Positions 56,715-64,000 of a stretch of 64,000 bases of DNA are shown here, piece after piece. The stretch's first letter is position 1, and each line of letters starts with the position of its first letter. The notes beneath the pieces are model-generated. The model did no database searches. It worked only from the letters and a program-made list of their open reading frames with translations, and was not told the origin of the DNA. Made by a program: the position numbers and the translations under genes. The stretch is from Pyrinomonas sp040289685 (GTDB lineage Bacteria > Acidobacteriota > Blastocatellia > Pyrinomonadales > Pyrinomonadaceae), in assembly GCF_040289685.1 (NCBI RefSeq), contig NZ_PSLQ01000008.1:11547-75546 (forward strand). Reading direction: 5' to 3'.

Positions 56715-57524
56715 TCAGGGTTTCGGAGTCTTCGGTTTCGGTTCCTCTTTCGGCGCCGGTTCGTCTTCTTCGATGATGCGGACTTTGCTCCTGAACCTCT
56801 CGAAGTCGGAATACTTCACGCGCATGCGCACGTGCACCGTCTGCCCGCTATCGAAGACCAGCTCATCATCGGCGTAGGTGTAGGTCGGGAACCAGTAGCG
56901 CCCGTCGATGTTCTCGCGGTAAGTTTCGAAGAGCGGGAAGCGTTGCTTCCCTTCGGGCACGCCTTTGCCGCGCGCCTTGACGATCTGCAGATCGCGATCG
57001 TCAACCCAAATGCGCCCTTGGAAAAAGCGTTCTTTGGACTTCTTCGGATCGGGCACGACCTTGGGAGCGACGTCGAAAACGTAAGTGTCTATCTCGTCGA
57101 TCCTCTCTTTGCCCACATACCTGATGTCGTACTTGTCGATCTTGGAGGCTTCCAGCGCAAAAGGCTGAATCCCGCCGAGGTCCTCCAAGTCCTCGGGCGT
57201 AACGCTGATCTCCGTCAACGTCGGGACGGGGAAGAAGATGATCTTCTCATAGCGATTCCCCTGATCGTCGAAGACGAATTGCGAAACGCGATGGTATTCG
57301 CCCGTGATCTGTCCCCCCATGCCGATGGTCTGGATCACTGCATCGCGCTTGAAGCTGTATTGGTTGAGCGCCCGCCTGAACTCCGTCTCTTTGGCGGCAA
57401 AGGCGCGGATGATCGCTTCGATGTTCGGCGGCTTCTCCACGCTGCGCAGCCTATCCTGTTGCGCAAACGCCGTCGCCGCGCCGAACACCGCCACGAAAAG
57501 AAGGTGCCAGACCCGTTTGACCAT
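56715..57524 (-). CDS. Exported LolA-like outer-membrane lipoprotein-sorting family protein
   Basis: 269 residues. A clear signal peptide (VKRVWHLLFVAVFGAATAFAQ) is followed by a beta-rich domain (ALNQYSFKRDAVIQTIGMGGQITGEYHRVSQFVFDDQGNRYEKIIFFPVPTL, YVGKERIDEIDTYVFDVAPK, FFQGRIWVDDRDLQIVKARGKGV, GRYWFPTYTYADDELVF) that resembles LolA/LolB-fold proteins frequent in Acidobacteriota. A Pro/Lys/Glu-rich tail ends it. The ligand may be lipid or a lipoprotein. It follows hisH on the same strand after 107 bases but has no link to histidine synthesis. Confidence 0.7.
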   Translation of the reverse strand: MVKRVWHLLFVAVFGAATAFAQQDRLRSVEKPPNIEAIIRAFAAKETEFRRALNQYSFKRDAVIQTIGMGGQITGEYHRVSQFVFDDQGNRYEKIIFFPVPTLTEISVTPEDLEDLGGIQPFALEASKIDKYDIRYVGKERIDEIDTYVFDVAPKVVPDPKKSKERFFQGRIWVDDRDLQIVKARGKGVPEGKQRFPLFETYRENIDGRYWFPTYTYADDELVFDSGQTVHVRMRVKYSDFERFRSKVRIIEEDEPAPKEEPKPKTPKP

Positions 57525-57631
57525 AGCCTCTATGCCTGCCCTCGCATCGCCACTTGAGATGCCGCGGCACAGCTCTTCGTTTGCTTGATAGACGCTCGAT
57601 TTCGGGGAGCGCCCCGCTCGCCAACGCCCCT

Positions 57632-58249
57632 TCAGGCGCTTGCGATGCGCGCGAAGTTGCGAAGCAGCTTCAAGCCCGTTTGTTGGCTCTTCTCCGGGTG
57701 AAACTGCACGCCGTAGATGTTCCCACGCGCGACTACCGAAGCGTAGCGCGCGCCGTACTCCGTCTCGCCAATGATATCAGTTTCGTCCGTCGCGTCGCAG
57801 TAATAGGAATGGACGAAATAGAAGAACGCGCCGTCTTCGATGTCGGCAAAAAGCGGGTGCCGCTGGCGTTGGTGGACTTGGTTCCATCCGACCTGCGGAA
57901 CACGCAAAGTCCCATCGAAGCGCCGCACCTGCCCACGCAGCAATGAGAGACCTTCGACTGGCCCGAACTCTTCGGAAGATTCGAAGAGCAACTGCATGCC
58001 AACGCAGACGCCGAGAAGCGGCGTGCCGCGTGCGACGCGCTCGCGCACTAAATGATCGAACCCGCGTTCGCGCAAAGCCCGCATGCACGCGCCGAAAGCC
58101 CCGACGCCGGGCAGGACCAACTTTTCCGCCGCGCGCAAAACTTCCAGCTCGGCGCTCGTCTGCGCTCGACAGCCGGCGGCGAGGAAAGCCTTTTCCACCG
58201 AACGCAAATTTCCGACGCCGTAATCGATGATCGCTACCTCTATGGACAT
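57632..58249 (-). CDS. hisH: Imidazole glycerol phosphate synthase glutaminase subunit HisH
   Basis: 205 residues, class I glutamine amidotransferase. Starts IEVAIIDYGVGNLRSVEKAF, with the catalytic Cys in LLGVCVGMQLLFESSEE and the His/Glu pair in YGVQFHPEKSQQTG. It feeds ammonia to HisF. hisF, hisA and hisI are not in the window. GAGG lies 6 bases before ATG 58249. It is the last gene of the leftward his run, 27 bases after hisB. Confidence 0.96.
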   Translation of the reverse strand: MSIEVAIIDYGVGNLRSVEKAFLAAGCRAQTSAELEVLRAAEKLVLPGVGAFGACMRALRERGFDHLVRERVARGTPLLGVCVGMQLLFESSEEFGPVEGLSLLRGQVRRFDGTLRVPQVGWNQVHQRQRHPLFADIEDGAFFYFVHSYYCDATDETDIIGETEYGARYASVVARGNIYGVQFHPEKSQQTGLKLLRNFARIASA

Positions 58250-58276
58250 CGCCTTCCTCATTGAAGAAACGCGCTT

Positions 58277-58879
58277 CTACAGCACGCCTTTAGTGCTCAG
58301 CACGCCTTGCACGCGCGGATCCAGTTCGACGGCCTGACGAAGGGCTCGGGCCGCTGCTTTGAAGCAGGCTTCCAAAGCGTGATGCGCGTTGCGACCGCGC
58401 AACAGATCGATATGCAGATTGCAACGCGCTTCGTGTGCAAAGGAACGCCAAAAGTGTTCGCCCATCTCGACCGAAAAGTTTCCGATCGTCTGGCGCCGCA
58501 CTCGCACGCGATAGATGAAATAGGCTCGGCCCGAAAGATCAACCACAGCACGGCAGAGCGCTTCATCCATTGGCACGGTCGCTTCGCCGTAGCGCGCGAT
58601 GCCTCTTTTGTCGCCCAACGCCTGGGCGACAGCTTGACCGAGCACGATGCCGACATCTTCCACGGAATGGTGGTCATCAACGTGCAAGTCGCCACGACAC
58701 TCGACTTCGAGATCGAATAGGGCGTGCCGCGCGAAAAGCTCAAGCATGTGATCGAAGAACCCGATGCCGGTTGAGGCCTTCGCGCGCCCCGTGCCGTCGA
58801 GCACGAGCGCGATACGCACATCCGTTTCGCGCGTCTGCCGCGTGACCGTGGCGGAACGAGGTTGCCGTTGTTCGTTCAT
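58277..58879 (-). CDS. hisB: Imidazoleglycerol-phosphate dehydratase HisB
   Basis: 200 residues, the single-domain IGP dehydratase without the phosphatase half of enterobacterial HisB. Key metal-binding motifs: DLHVDDHHSVEDVGIVLGQA and RNAHHALEACFKAAARALRQA, with the TGIGFFDHMLELFARHALFDLEV start. The ATG overlaps the hisDC stop in ATGA, so translation is probably coupled. Confidence 0.97.
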   Translation of the reverse strand: MNEQRQPRSATVTRQTRETDVRIALVLDGTGRAKASTGIGFFDHMLELFARHALFDLEVECRGDLHVDDHHSVEDVGIVLGQAVAQALGDKRGIARYGEATVPMDEALCRAVVDLSGRAYFIYRVRVRRQTIGNFSVEMGEHFWRSFAHEARCNLHIDLLRGRNAHHALEACFKAAARALRQAVELDPRVQGVLSTKGVL

Positions 58880-61305
58880 CTTTCGATCTCCTTCTCGCCC
58901 TGCGCGAAGATCTCGCCCAACGCAACGACCAGACGTTCGTTCTCTTCGGGCGTGCCAACACTGATGCGAAAAGAACGCGCCAGCATCGGATAGTTGCTCA
59001 CATCACGAATGAGTATGCCGCGCTGTAACAGCTCATTGTAAACGCGACGCGGCTCGATCTCCGATTCGACGAGGAGGAAGTTCGCCCGCGATGGCACGGG
59101 GCGTAGTCCTTTGATGCCGCGCAGCGCTTCGAAAAGACGAGCGCGCTGCTGCACGATCTGCTGGGCCAGCGGGCGAAGCTCCGCGTCGTACATCTCGAGC
59201 GCCACTTCTGCCGCGACCTGCGAAAAAGCGTTCAGGTTATACGGCAACACGGCCTTGCTGATCTCGCGCGCTAGCTCTGGCACAGCCAGCGCGTAGCCGA
59301 CCCGCCATGCTGCCATCGCCATCGCCTTCGAGAATGTGCGAAAGACCACGAGGTTGGGATATTCGCGCGCGAGCGGAGCGAGCGTCTGCTCGGCGAACTC
59401 GAAATAGGCTTCGTCGATGATGACGAGTCCTCGCGTGCGCGCGAGCAACTGACGCGCGTCGTGTTCGCTCATGGCACAGCCCGTCGGGTTATTGGGCGAG
59501 CAGATGATCGTCACATCCGGGTCTTCCCGTTCAACCGCGTCGAGCATGGCCGATATGTCAAACGTCAAGTCAGCAGCGAGCGGCACGCTCACAACTTCGC
59601 TTTCGAGCACCGTAGCGATCTGTCGGTAAAGGGCAAAAGTCGGCTCGGCCAAGAGCACGCGTCGCCCCGGTCCGACCGTCACCAGCAACGTCGCTTGGAT
59701 CAGCTCGTTCGAACCGTTGCCGATAACGATGCCATCTTCGCCCCACCCGACGAACTCCGCCAGTTTGCCTCGCAATTCGGTCGGCACGAAATCGGGATAG
59801 CGCGACCAAGCGCGCGCCTGAAACCTTTTCAACGCTTCGCGTTTGATCCTTTCCGGGGCATCGAACGGGTTCTCGTTCTGGTTGACCTTGATCGGCGCGC
59901 GCTCCGGACGCAGCGTGTAAGCGCGAAGCTCGCGTACGCTCGATTTGACCGCATCCAAAGCGGCGCACAGTTTGGGGTCGGAAGGCGCTTCCACTGCCGC
60001 AGGCGCTGCGCCTCGCTGGTCCAATCGAGCGAGAGCCGAACGCGCGTGCGCTTCCAATCCTTCGGCGCGCGCAAAAGCGACGATCAGCTGCGCCGTCCGA
60101 TGCAGCTCCTCTGCCGAATACCGAAGCAAACTGGTCCGGCGCAAGAAATCATAGACGCCGAGCGCGGACGAAAAACGCGCCGAACCGCCTGTGGGCAAAA
60201 CGTGGTTTGGACCCGCGAAATAGTCGCCGACGACTTCGGGCGTGTAAGCGCCCAAGAAGATCGCGCCAGCATGTTTGATCTTGGCGGCCAACGCTTCGGC
60301 CTCGCGCGCGATTATCTCCAGATGCTCCGGGGCCAGCTCGCTCGCCACGGCACAGGCTTCATCCAGATCATTGACTAAAATGATCGCGCCATAACGCTCA
60401 AGCGCCGCTTCGGCGACTGCGCGACGCGGCAAAGTCGCGCATTGGCGCGCCAACTCGCCGGTCACCGCCGTCGCCAACGATTCATGCGTCGTGATGAGAA
60501 CGACGGCTGCCTCCTCGTCGTGCTCGGCCTGTGCGAGCAGATCGGCAGCCACCCAAGCAGCGTCGGCTGTTTCGTCGGCGATGATGACCACCTCGCTCGG
60601 ACCGGCGATCGAATCGATCCCGACCGCACCGAAGACGTGCTTCTTCGCCGCCGCAACGTACTTATTGCCCGGCCCCGTGATCTTATCCACGCGCGGCACG
60701 CTCTCGGTCCCATAGGCGAGCGCGGCGATGGCTTGCGCGCCGCCCACTTTATAGACCTCTTCAACGTTGAGTTCGATCAACGCAGCGGCGACCGCCGGAT
60801 TTTCGGCGAGCGTGTGCGGCGGCGTGGCGACCACGATTCGCTCAACGCCAGCGACCTGCGCCGGGATGACGTTCATCAAAACCGATGAGGGATAACCGGC
60901 TGTTCCACCCGGCACGTAGAGGCCAGCGCGTTCAATGGGACGCACGCGCTGGCCCAATCGCACGCCGTCCTTCATCATCTGCCAAGATCGCTCGCGTTGC
61001 CGTTCGTGGAAAACGCGTATTCGCCGAATGGCTTCGCGCATCGCTGAAATCACTGCGGGATCGACACGCGAAGCGGCCTCGCGCAGTTCTTCGGGGCACG
61101 CGCGCAAACCATCGGGCGCCAAACGCACGCCGTCGAAACGTTCCGTCAGTTCGAGCAAGGCCCGATCGCCGCGCTCGCGCACGTCGGCGACGATCCTCGC
61201 CACGGTCTCAACCAACGCATCGTCGAGCGCGACGTTGCGTCCAGCGATTCTCTTCAACTTCGCTCTTCGCTTCTCCGTCTCGTTCTTCCCAATCGTTTCG
61301 ATCAT
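58876..61305 (-). CDS. hisDC: Bifunctional histidinol dehydrogenase / histidinol-phosphate aminotransferase (HisD-HisC fusion)
   Basis: 809 residues in one frame. Residues about 1-430 are HisD: RPIERAGLYVPGGTAGYPSSVLMNVIPAQVAGV, KITGPGNKYVAAAKKHVFGAVGIDSIAGPSEVVIIAD, LAQAEHDEEA, FAGPNHVLPTGGSARFSSALGVYDFLRR. A linker of about 25-30 residues (DQRGAAPAAVEAPSDPKL) leads to HisC from about residue 460: IKVNQNENPFDAPERIKREAL, IVIGNGSNELIQATLL, CSPNNPTGCAMSE, with the PLP lysine in FRTFSKAMAMAAWRVGYALA. No stop or start lies at the junction. It acts at the last (HisD) and an earlier (HisC) step. The ATG overlaps the hisG stop, and its stop overlaps hisB. Confidence 0.93.
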   Translation of the reverse strand: MIETIGKNETEKRRAKLKRIAGRNVALDDALVETVARIVADVRERGDRALLELTERFDGVRLAPDGLRACPEELREAASRVDPAVISAMREAIRRIRVFHERQRERSWQMMKDGVRLGQRVRPIERAGLYVPGGTAGYPSSVLMNVIPAQVAGVERIVVATPPHTLAENPAVAAALIELNVEEVYKVGGAQAIAALAYGTESVPRVDKITGPGNKYVAAAKKHVFGAVGIDSIAGPSEVVIIADETADAAWVAADLLAQAEHDEEAAVVLITTHESLATAVTGELARQCATLPRRAVAEAALERYGAIILVNDLDEACAVASELAPEHLEIIAREAEALAAKIKHAGAIFLGAYTPEVVGDYFAGPNHVLPTGGSARFSSALGVYDFLRRTSLLRYSAEELHRTAQLIVAFARAEGLEAHARSALARLDQRGAAPAAVEAPSDPKLCAALDAVKSSVRELRAYTLRPERAPIKVNQNENPFDAPERIKREALKRFQARAWSRYPDFVPTELRGKLAEFVGWGEDGIVIGNGSNELIQATLLVTVGPGRRVLLAEPTFALYRQIATVLESEVVSVPLAADLTFDISAMLDAVEREDPDVTIICSPNNPTGCAMSEHDARQLLARTRGLVIIDEAYFEFAEQTLAPLAREYPNLVVFRTFSKAMAMAAWRVGYALAVPELAREISKAVLPYNLNAFSQVAAEVALEMYDAELRPLAQQIVQQRARLFEALRGIKGLRPVPSRANFLLVESEIEPRRVYNELLQRGILIRDVSNYPMLARSFRISVGTPEENERLVVALGEIFAQGEKEIER

Positions 61306-62024
61306 CCTTTCGGCTCCATGGCGCGACCGAGCGCCGCGATCAGCGCGGACACCGCTTCGGCTTTGAGTTGATAGCTGGCGCGATTGACGACCAATCGCCC
61401 CGTTGATTCGGCGATCACCTCGACAACTTGCAAACCGTTCTCGGCAAGAGTGCGCCCCGTTTCGACTAGGTCCACAATGCAGTCGCTCAATCCGAGCACC
61501 GGCGCAAGTTCCACCGATCCGGCAAGCTCGATGATCTCTACGGGGATGCCCCGCCGCCCGAAGTGCGTCGCCGCAATGCGCGGATATTTCGTCGCCACGC
61601 GCAACATGCCGAGGTTGCGCACGACATCTTCGGGTCTGCTGGCAGCAACCACGATGCGACACCGACCGATGCCGAGATCGAGCGGCTGTAATACGTCGGC
61701 TTCTGCTTCGATTAAGACGTCGCGCCCGACGATGCCGCAGTCAGCGATGCCGTGTTCGACGTAAACGGGCACGTCAGCCGGTTTGATGAAGACGAAGCGA
61801 TAGCGACCGCACCGATCCTCTACGGCTAAGCGCCGCGAACCGTTAGCTGCCTCATCCAGTTCGAGGCCGGCGCGCGTCAAAAGTCGCCGCGCTTCATCCT
61901 GCATGCGCCCTTTGGCGATGGCGATGGTCAACGCCGGTTCAGCAATGGCCGCTCTGCTTTTTGCTTGTCCGTCGCTCATCTTCCCATCACGCCCGTCGCC
62001 GCAAGTTCTCTTCGATCCTTGCAT
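61302..62024 (-). CDS. hisG: ATP phosphoribosyltransferase catalytic subunit HisG (short form)
   Basis: 240 residues, the short HisG that lacks the C-terminal regulatory domain. It shows LTIAIAKGRMQDEARRLLTRAG, DVPVYVEHGIADCGIVGRDVLIEAEADVLQPLDLGIGRCRIVVA, VATKYPRIAATHF and ELAGSVELAPVLGLSDCIVDLVETGRTLAENGL. It starts histidine synthesis and needs HisZ, encoded directly upstream. An ATG at 61979 would shorten a basic N-terminal extension by 15 residues. Its stop overlaps the hisDC start. Confidence 0.95.
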   Translation of the reverse strand: MQGSKRTCGDGRDGKMSDGQAKSRAAIAEPALTIAIAKGRMQDEARRLLTRAGLELDEAANGSRRLAVEDRCGRYRFVFIKPADVPVYVEHGIADCGIVGRDVLIEAEADVLQPLDLGIGRCRIVVAASRPEDVVRNLGMLRVATKYPRIAATHFGRRGIPVEIIELAGSVELAPVLGLSDCIVDLVETGRTLAENGLQVVEVIAESTGRLVVNRASYQLKAEAVSALIAALGRAMEPKG

Positions 62025-62033
62025 CTTCTTGGG

Positions 62034-63215
62034 TCACCCCTCGTTCGACTCCTCACCGAAATTCAACCGCTTAAGTTCAGCTTCACACGCCATGTGCCCG
62101 CTCGACGTCATCATTTCTTCGACCACGATCTGCGCGCCGGATTCTCTGGCACGAAGAGCTTTGCGAAAGAGCGCCGTCGGGTCTTGGTCGAAAACAGGAG
62201 TGGCTTGGCCCTCCGCGTTCGCCCCATTCCCCTTTCGCCAGATCACTTCAGTCAACGCATCGAGATCGAAGACGAAGCCGATGGCCGGCTCGTCGCGCCC
62301 GAAGTTTGCCGTCAGACCATCGTATCGTCCACCGCTCCCGACGCGCGCTCCAGCCCCGCGCAGGTAGATGCGGAAGATGAGTCCCGTGTAATAATCGAGT
62401 TCCGAAACGTCGCCGAGATCGATCTCAAAATGTTCCGCCATGCCGAGCGCTTCGACCGTCCGCCACAATTCTTCCAATTGGGCCAGCGCACGGCGTGAAC
62501 GCTGGTTGCTTATCACGGCGCGCGCGCGCTCGAACATCTCGCTTTTGCCAGCAAGGCGGGTCAATTGTGCGAAAGCAGCGCTCTCTTTCGCCGATGCGTA
62601 CGAAGCGAGAAATGATTCGAGTTCTGAGGCGTTGCGCGCATCGATCAACTGGCGGAACTGCTCGCGCGCCGACACATCGAGGTTCAGTTTCTCGGCGACG
62701 CCATTGAATATCTCAGCGTTGTTCAGCGTAATGCGGTACTGACCATCGAGACCCAGACGGCGCAACACCTCCGCCGCAATCAATAGGATTTCCATGTCGG
62801 CGACGATTCCACCGGTGCCGATCAGCTCGCAGCCGATCTGCGTCGTCTCTCGCCGCCATTCTGCGTGCGAACGCGAGCGCTGATGGAAGACCGCAGCGGC
62901 ATAACAGAAGCGCAACGGCCTCGTGCGTTCGGCAAAGAGCGTCGCCGCCGCCCGTGCCACGCCCGAAGTGACGTCCGGTCGCAGCGCCAGCAACCGACCG
63001 TCGGCATCAGTGAAGCGAAAAGCGCGTTCTGCTTCGGTAGTACCCATGCCGCGCTCGAACAGGGCGTAGTAGTCAACGCTAGGAGTCGTGATCTCTTCGT
63101 AAGACCAACCGCGGAAGACCTCCATCGCCGTATCTTCGACCCACCGCCGCAAGCGAGCTTGTGCGCCGAAGTAGTATTTCATTCCGGTCGGGATTTTCGA
63201 TAAAGGTTCGATCAT
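62034..63215 (-). CDS. hisZ: ATP phosphoribosyltransferase regulatory subunit HisZ
   Basis: 393 residues, HisRS-like catalytic core without the anticodon-binding domain: IPTGMKYYFGAQARLRRWVEDTAMEVFRGWSYEEITTPSVDYYALFERG, FRFTDADGRLLALRPDVTSGVARAAAT, RRETTQIGCELIG, YYTGLIFRIYLRGAGARVGSGGRYDGLTANFG. Together with short HisG it makes the histidine-regulated enzyme. The size, the his-operon position and the pairing with short HisG separate it from HisS. ATG 63215 is preferred; an upstream start at 63293 is possible. Confidence 0.92.
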   Translation of the reverse strand: MIEPLSKIPTGMKYYFGAQARLRRWVEDTAMEVFRGWSYEEITTPSVDYYALFERGMGTTEAERAFRFTDADGRLLALRPDVTSGVARAAATLFAERTRPLRFCYAAAVFHQRSRSHAEWRRETTQIGCELIGTGGIVADMEILLIAAEVLRRLGLDGQYRITLNNAEIFNGVAEKLNLDVSAREQFRQLIDARNASELESFLASYASAKESAAFAQLTRLAGKSEMFERARAVISNQRSRRALAQLEELWRTVEALGMAEHFEIDLGDVSELDYYTGLIFRIYLRGAGARVGSGGRYDGLTANFGRDEPAIGFVFDLDALTEVIWRKGNGANAEGQATPVFDQDPTALFRKALRARESGAQIVVEEMMTSSGHMACEAELKRLNFGEESNEG

Positions 63216-63640
63216 CTTTACGTTCACCGCCAAGCACGACCTTTTTGGAACGACGGACGAGCGCCAGATGAGCCGATCGTCTTCTTCGTTCACCGCCGAG
63301 TTACGGGTGCCATCTTGCCTGCTCGTGAACGATTTGCTCGCCGCGCTTCCTCATCAGATACAAACTCCTCAACCAACCTCTGCGCACCGAACATTGACGC
63401 GCCTTCCTCTGATCCTTCGCCCCCACTATCTCAAGTGTCATGAACAAGCGATGAGCAAACGAAAAGCCCGCTGCTCGATCGGCGGCAGCGGGCTCGTCTT
63501 GACTCAAATCTTCACTCGAAACTTAAGCGCACAACCCTCACGCCGCCGAAGTTTTGCCGTTTCGGTGGTAATGATGCAGATGGCGGATAGAGAAGTCTGC
63601 GCTCATGATCTAGCGAGTGATTTTTAACCGACTGGAAGCT
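63216..63640. other. Region upstream of hisZ without a supported gene
   Basis: About 425 bases between the hisZ start and the element debris. It should hold the his operon promoter. I do not see a clear -35/-10 pair, a histidine-rich leader peptide or a T-box. Short open frames on both strands look like noise. Confidence 0.5.
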
Positions 63641-63765
63641 CAATGTGACGCTCCGCACGGGCTGAAAGCCCGGCGGCTTCTCAGGCAACGCTTTCCCCAA
63701 CGGGAATGGTGAGCGCCTGACGGACCCGTCCGGCCCGACACAGCACGTTATTGTATGTGACACTC
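63640..63765 (-). mobile_element. IS200/IS605-like right-end remnant (possible orphan guide-RNA scaffold)
   Basis: Reading leftward, a frame ends in a Cys/Gly/Pro pattern with GKALPEKPPGFQPVRS. The DNA shows the tight hairpin CGGGCT-TTC-AGCCCG (63658-63672) followed by GTGCGGAGCGTCACATTG. TnpB genes of IS605/IS1341 elements commonly finish like this, where the right end encodes the scaffold of the guide RNA. No TnpB catalytic part precedes it, so it is a scrap. Confidence 0.45.
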
Positions 63766-63783
63766 ACGACAAAAGCAACCTCA

Positions 63784-63852
63784 GAGGGCTAAAGCCTCAG
63801 GACAAGCCCGCCTTATCCCCTTGGGCTAGAAGCCCATGGGCTTGCGGCGGGC
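63784..63852. repeat. Cluster of GGCT...AGCC hairpins
   Basis: Two further hairpins of the same type as at 63658 follow: GAGGGCT-AAAGCCTC at 63784-63798 and GGGCT-AGA-AGCCC at 63823-63835. Arms GCCCGCC (63806-63812) and GGCGGGC (63846-63852) enclose the second. They look like superimposed element ends. Confidence 0.55.
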
Positions 63853-64000
63853 TCAAGCTTGGTCAATCGGAAATATCAGGAAGTCCCCAAAGGGGTTCGG
63901 GTGCCAGAAAAAAAGGGGCTCTAGTCATCGAGTGCGACGAGTTGTGGTCTTTTGTCGGTAACAAGAACCACCGACAGTGGCTCTGGCTGGCCCAAGACCG
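63841..64000 (+). mobile_element. IS1-family transposase fragment with frameshift site, cut by the window end
   Basis: One frame reads SLVNRKYQEVPKGVRVPEKKGL and stops at TAG (63922). The -1 frame continues with VIECDELWSFVGNKNHRQWLWLAQDR, the start of the DDE catalytic core of IS1-family transposases (the DELWSFVG block with its Asp). The frames join at AAAAAAAGGGG (63908-63918), a fit to the A-AAA-AAG slippery heptamer used by IS1-type elements. The N-terminal InsA part is missing: the upstream bases are hairpin debris without a start codon. The right part lies beyond the window. Confidence 0.8.

Noticed and set aside
60000..60060. Possibility that hisD and hisC are separate genes and the fusion is artefactual
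   Set aside because: The frame is continuous, the linker is non-homologous to either enzyme, and no ribosome binding site and start precede HisC. Resequencing would still be the final proof.
62034..63215. Reading this gene as histidyl-tRNA synthetase hisS
   Set aside because: It lacks the anticodon-binding domain, lies in the his operon and pairs with a short HisG, all pointing to HisZ.
1..64000. tRNA, rRNA, CRISPR arrays, replication origin, prophage genes
   Set aside because: Looked for cloverleaf-like stretches, regularly spaced repeats and phage gene order by eye and found none I could support.

Overview
The window looks like a chromosomal piece of a flagellated, Gram-negative (diderm) bacterium of moderate-to-high GC. 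Genes for the P and L flagellar rings (flgI, flgH) show an outer membrane. A VWFA-related exported protein of the type common in Acidobacteriota, a LolA-like exported protein, LarB, an alpha-glucan phosphorylase of the DUF3417 type and M50-like and molybdopterin proteins together suggest a Blastocatellia-type acidobacterium (Pyrinomonas-like). That placement is an inference from protein families. I saw no rRNA, tRNA or CRISPR array.

Bases 87-33198 are a nearly complete flagellar locus arranged around a regulatory centre at about 13.8-16.6 kb. Leftward runs flhA-flhF-flhG-fliA-fliM-fliN/Y-DUF6115-flgF-flgG-flgA-flgH-flgI-flgJ(M23)-flgM. Rightward runs flgBC-fliEFGHIJK-flgDE, then motAB, then fliLNOPQR-flhB. 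The centre holds three signalling genes: an HDOD protein, a CheY-like receiver and a coiled-coil GAF protein. By eye I find four sigma-54-type sites (GGCA[C/T]-N5-T[T/C]GC). Three sit just before flhA, flgB and fliL. I also find sigma-28-type sites (GCCGATAA-like -10 boxes) before flgM, the GAF/cheY pair, the HDOD gene and motA. This suggests a two-tier cascade: sigma-54 makes the hook-basal body and export genes, including fliA, and FliA then switches on flgM, motAB and the signalling genes. Filament genes (fliC, fliD, flgKL) are not in the window.

Bases 33.2-47 kb are mixed housekeeping and accessory genes: a degenerate receiver, an M50-like membrane peptidase, glycogen phosphorylase, a macrodomain hydrolase, a VWFA-type exported protein, a DCC-family protein, a membrane-fused sulfite-oxidase-like molybdoenzyme, a J-domain protein, a broken pfpI gene joined to a ferritin-like tail, lexA, and two small exported cysteine-rich proteins. 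One of these, 51 codons with CC-x5-CC-x5-CC, is easily missed. Bases 47.4-47.75 kb hold remnants of an IS200/IS605-type element: a TnpB C-terminal scrap and terminal hairpins.

Bases 47.8-52.7 kb form a leftward operon rpiB-glyA-dinG-queD-tlpA, divergent from proS. larB and ubiX are also divergent. A leftward histidine operon hisZ-hisG-hisDC-hisB-hisH closes the coding part. In it histidinol dehydrogenase and histidinol-phosphate aminotransferase are fused in one 809-residue protein. The right edge (63.2-64 kb) is mobile-element debris: an IS200/IS605-like right end without its gene, a cluster of GGCT...AGCC hairpins, and the start of an IS1-family transposase fragment with an A-AAA-AAG slippery site that runs off the window.
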